Source: Yamagishiella unicocca (taxonomy: Eukaryota; Chlorophyta; Chlorophyceae; Chlamydomonadales; Volvocaceae). Taken from it: DNA of 64,000 nucleotides. The notes beneath the pieces are model-generated. The model saw only the letters and a list, made by a program, of their open reading frames with translations, was not told the DNA's origin and did no database searches. Positions 62,828 through 64,000 of this stretch are shown here, piece by piece. Position numbers and translations under genes: made by a program. The stretch is taken from contig BDSL01000094.1 in assembly GCA_003116995.1 (NCBI GenBank), positions 62,001 through 126,000 on the forward strand, in the 5' to 3' direction. Position 1 is the stretch's first letter. Each line of letters starts with the position of its first letter.

Positions 62828-64000
62828 CTGCTAGAAGCGCCTGGAATACAGGGATACATGCCATCACGAAGGATGGCCAAACCTTGCCACCTAACGCCTT
62901 AGCAACAACCTTGGGACGCCCTGCCTCGCCCGTCAATACGGCTAACCGAGCGATCAACGCGCTTATGCAGCTCACCATCTCTTGAACGATCCATCTTTGA
63001 GCAGTTCCGCAGCACACGTACGCGCCTGCCGCCAGTCTTTAGGGCCAGCAGCACGCAACTGAGAGTTTTAGAAGGTGTTAAACTGTGTTAAACGATGCAG
63101 GCTAGCGCTCTAACAATAGTACAGGCTATTTATACACCCATGCTTGCTAGGGTGCGATTGTGTCCAGCCAGTTGAGCTTCAAACGCTTACACCTGGGGAC
63201 GAGGCTCATGGACGGCGAACCCTTGCAATTACGAATGGGCTGTATAATGCAGAATATCAATTATCAGTCGTTGTACTATTTTGCTGAATATCGATCATCA
63301 GTCGCTTTAACTGGAAGTCATAGGGCCTGGCACGCTGCTGCTCCCGGTAATCCTCACGGGTGGAACCGTGAAGGTAGAACCGTGAAGGTCAGCAGCTACA
63401 GGGAGGCATCTACAAATACCTAGAATGTCCATTACATATGTATATTATATATATTTGTGCATTCACGGGTGCAGTTGGCTGCCACCACGCCGTCACGAGT
63501 ATGCAAGCGCGCGGTGGTGAGATCGAGAACAAAGCCAGTACCGACAATGAAAAACAGTGGAAACGGCAGAGATGATGATGATGTTTACAGGTTCAGTCAC
63601 GCTGGGTCGTTGCGTTTAGTGACGTACAGGGGGGGAAATTGAAATCCAAGCCCAGGCGGCATCTTCTTCATTTCTTCACTAACATTGTTATTATTACGGG
63701 CCACATCGAGCTTGCTGTAAGGAGAAATCAGTGGGAAAGACGGACCTGCATTTCACGCTGGTTGCCGCGCCGCTTGCAGGAGTTGGTAAAGCGGCGTATA
63801 ATAATATTGATTGGTTATGAAATGAAGGATAGTATCAGAATACAAGGGCCGGACAATGAAAAAGGAGCCCAGATGCCAGTTTTGCGTTAAACGCGACTCG
63901 CGTTGCTGACAGCACGCGAGTCGCGTTTAACGCAACGCATAACCTGCGGGTACCGATAGGGCAGTATTATATTTATGTGGTACGATGCCACTACTGCTAA
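62828..64000. other. 5' region of the helicase-AAA gene and right end of window
   Basis: The first exon(s) of the giant gene should lie in the left part. On the minus strand a short frame MDRSRDG ends at a GTGAGC donor (62983-62978 region), and another, LIARLAVLTGEAGRPKVV, is near 62890-62960. Phases do not yet join them to exon 62827. Right of 63.1 kb only short frames and an AT-rich stretch (TATATTATATATAT, about 63440) were seen. Confidence 0.45.
63882..63935. repeat. Perfect 22-bp inverted repeat with 10-nt loop
   Basis: Left arm 63882-63903 begins TTGCGTTAAACGCGACTCGC; right arm 63914-63935 is its exact reverse complement; the loop is TGCTGACAGC. It is not next to any gene I can support. 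Confidence 0.95.

Overview
This window looks like nuclear DNA from a volvocine green alga related to Chlamydomonas. The genes are GC-rich and split by many short introns with GTGAGT, GTGCGT or GTACGT donors. TGTAA poly(A) signals follow several genes, a plastid TatB gene is present, and minisatellites and volvocine-style repeats are dense. All gene models were built by hand, by finding splice sites and checking that reading-frame phase is kept across every junction.

Layout. At 1-2.4 kb lies part of an unrecognised minus-strand gene. A complete six-exon gene for the thylakoid twin-arginine translocase subunit TatB/HCF106 is at 3.7-5.4 kb (+). At 7.1-8.9 kb (-) is a disordered Ser/Gly/Pro-rich protein with a recurring LL-basic-Ser motif. 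The 9-12.3 kb stretch is intergenic and repeat-rich, with two facing remnants of one gene family. A multi-pass membrane protein of unknown function is at 12.4-15.3 kb (-). Two complete tandem PHO84/PTA-type proton:phosphate symporter genes are at 17.7-24.3 kb and 26.3-31.2 kb (+), each with twelve exons. A 4.7-kb element with long terminal inverted repeats is at 34.1-38.8 kb.

From 62.8 kb down to 40.1 kb (-) one very large gene of at least 34 exons encodes about 2,850 residues: a ZNFX1-like SF1 RNA helicase, an NFX1-type zinc region, coiled coils, then three complete CbbX/SpoVK-type AAA+ modules in one polypeptide. Every resolved junction keeps frame, including those joining the helicase half to the AAA half. 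This is the most interesting object in the window. Two of its AAA-region introns are filled by long minisatellites.

No tRNA, rRNA, CRISPR array or bacterial operon was recognised. The genes do not form one pathway: phosphate uptake, thylakoid protein export and an RNA-helicase/AAA+ machine are simply neighbours. A short dispersed repeat (consensus end about CCCACTGTAACAGTTAC) recurs at least nine times across the window.
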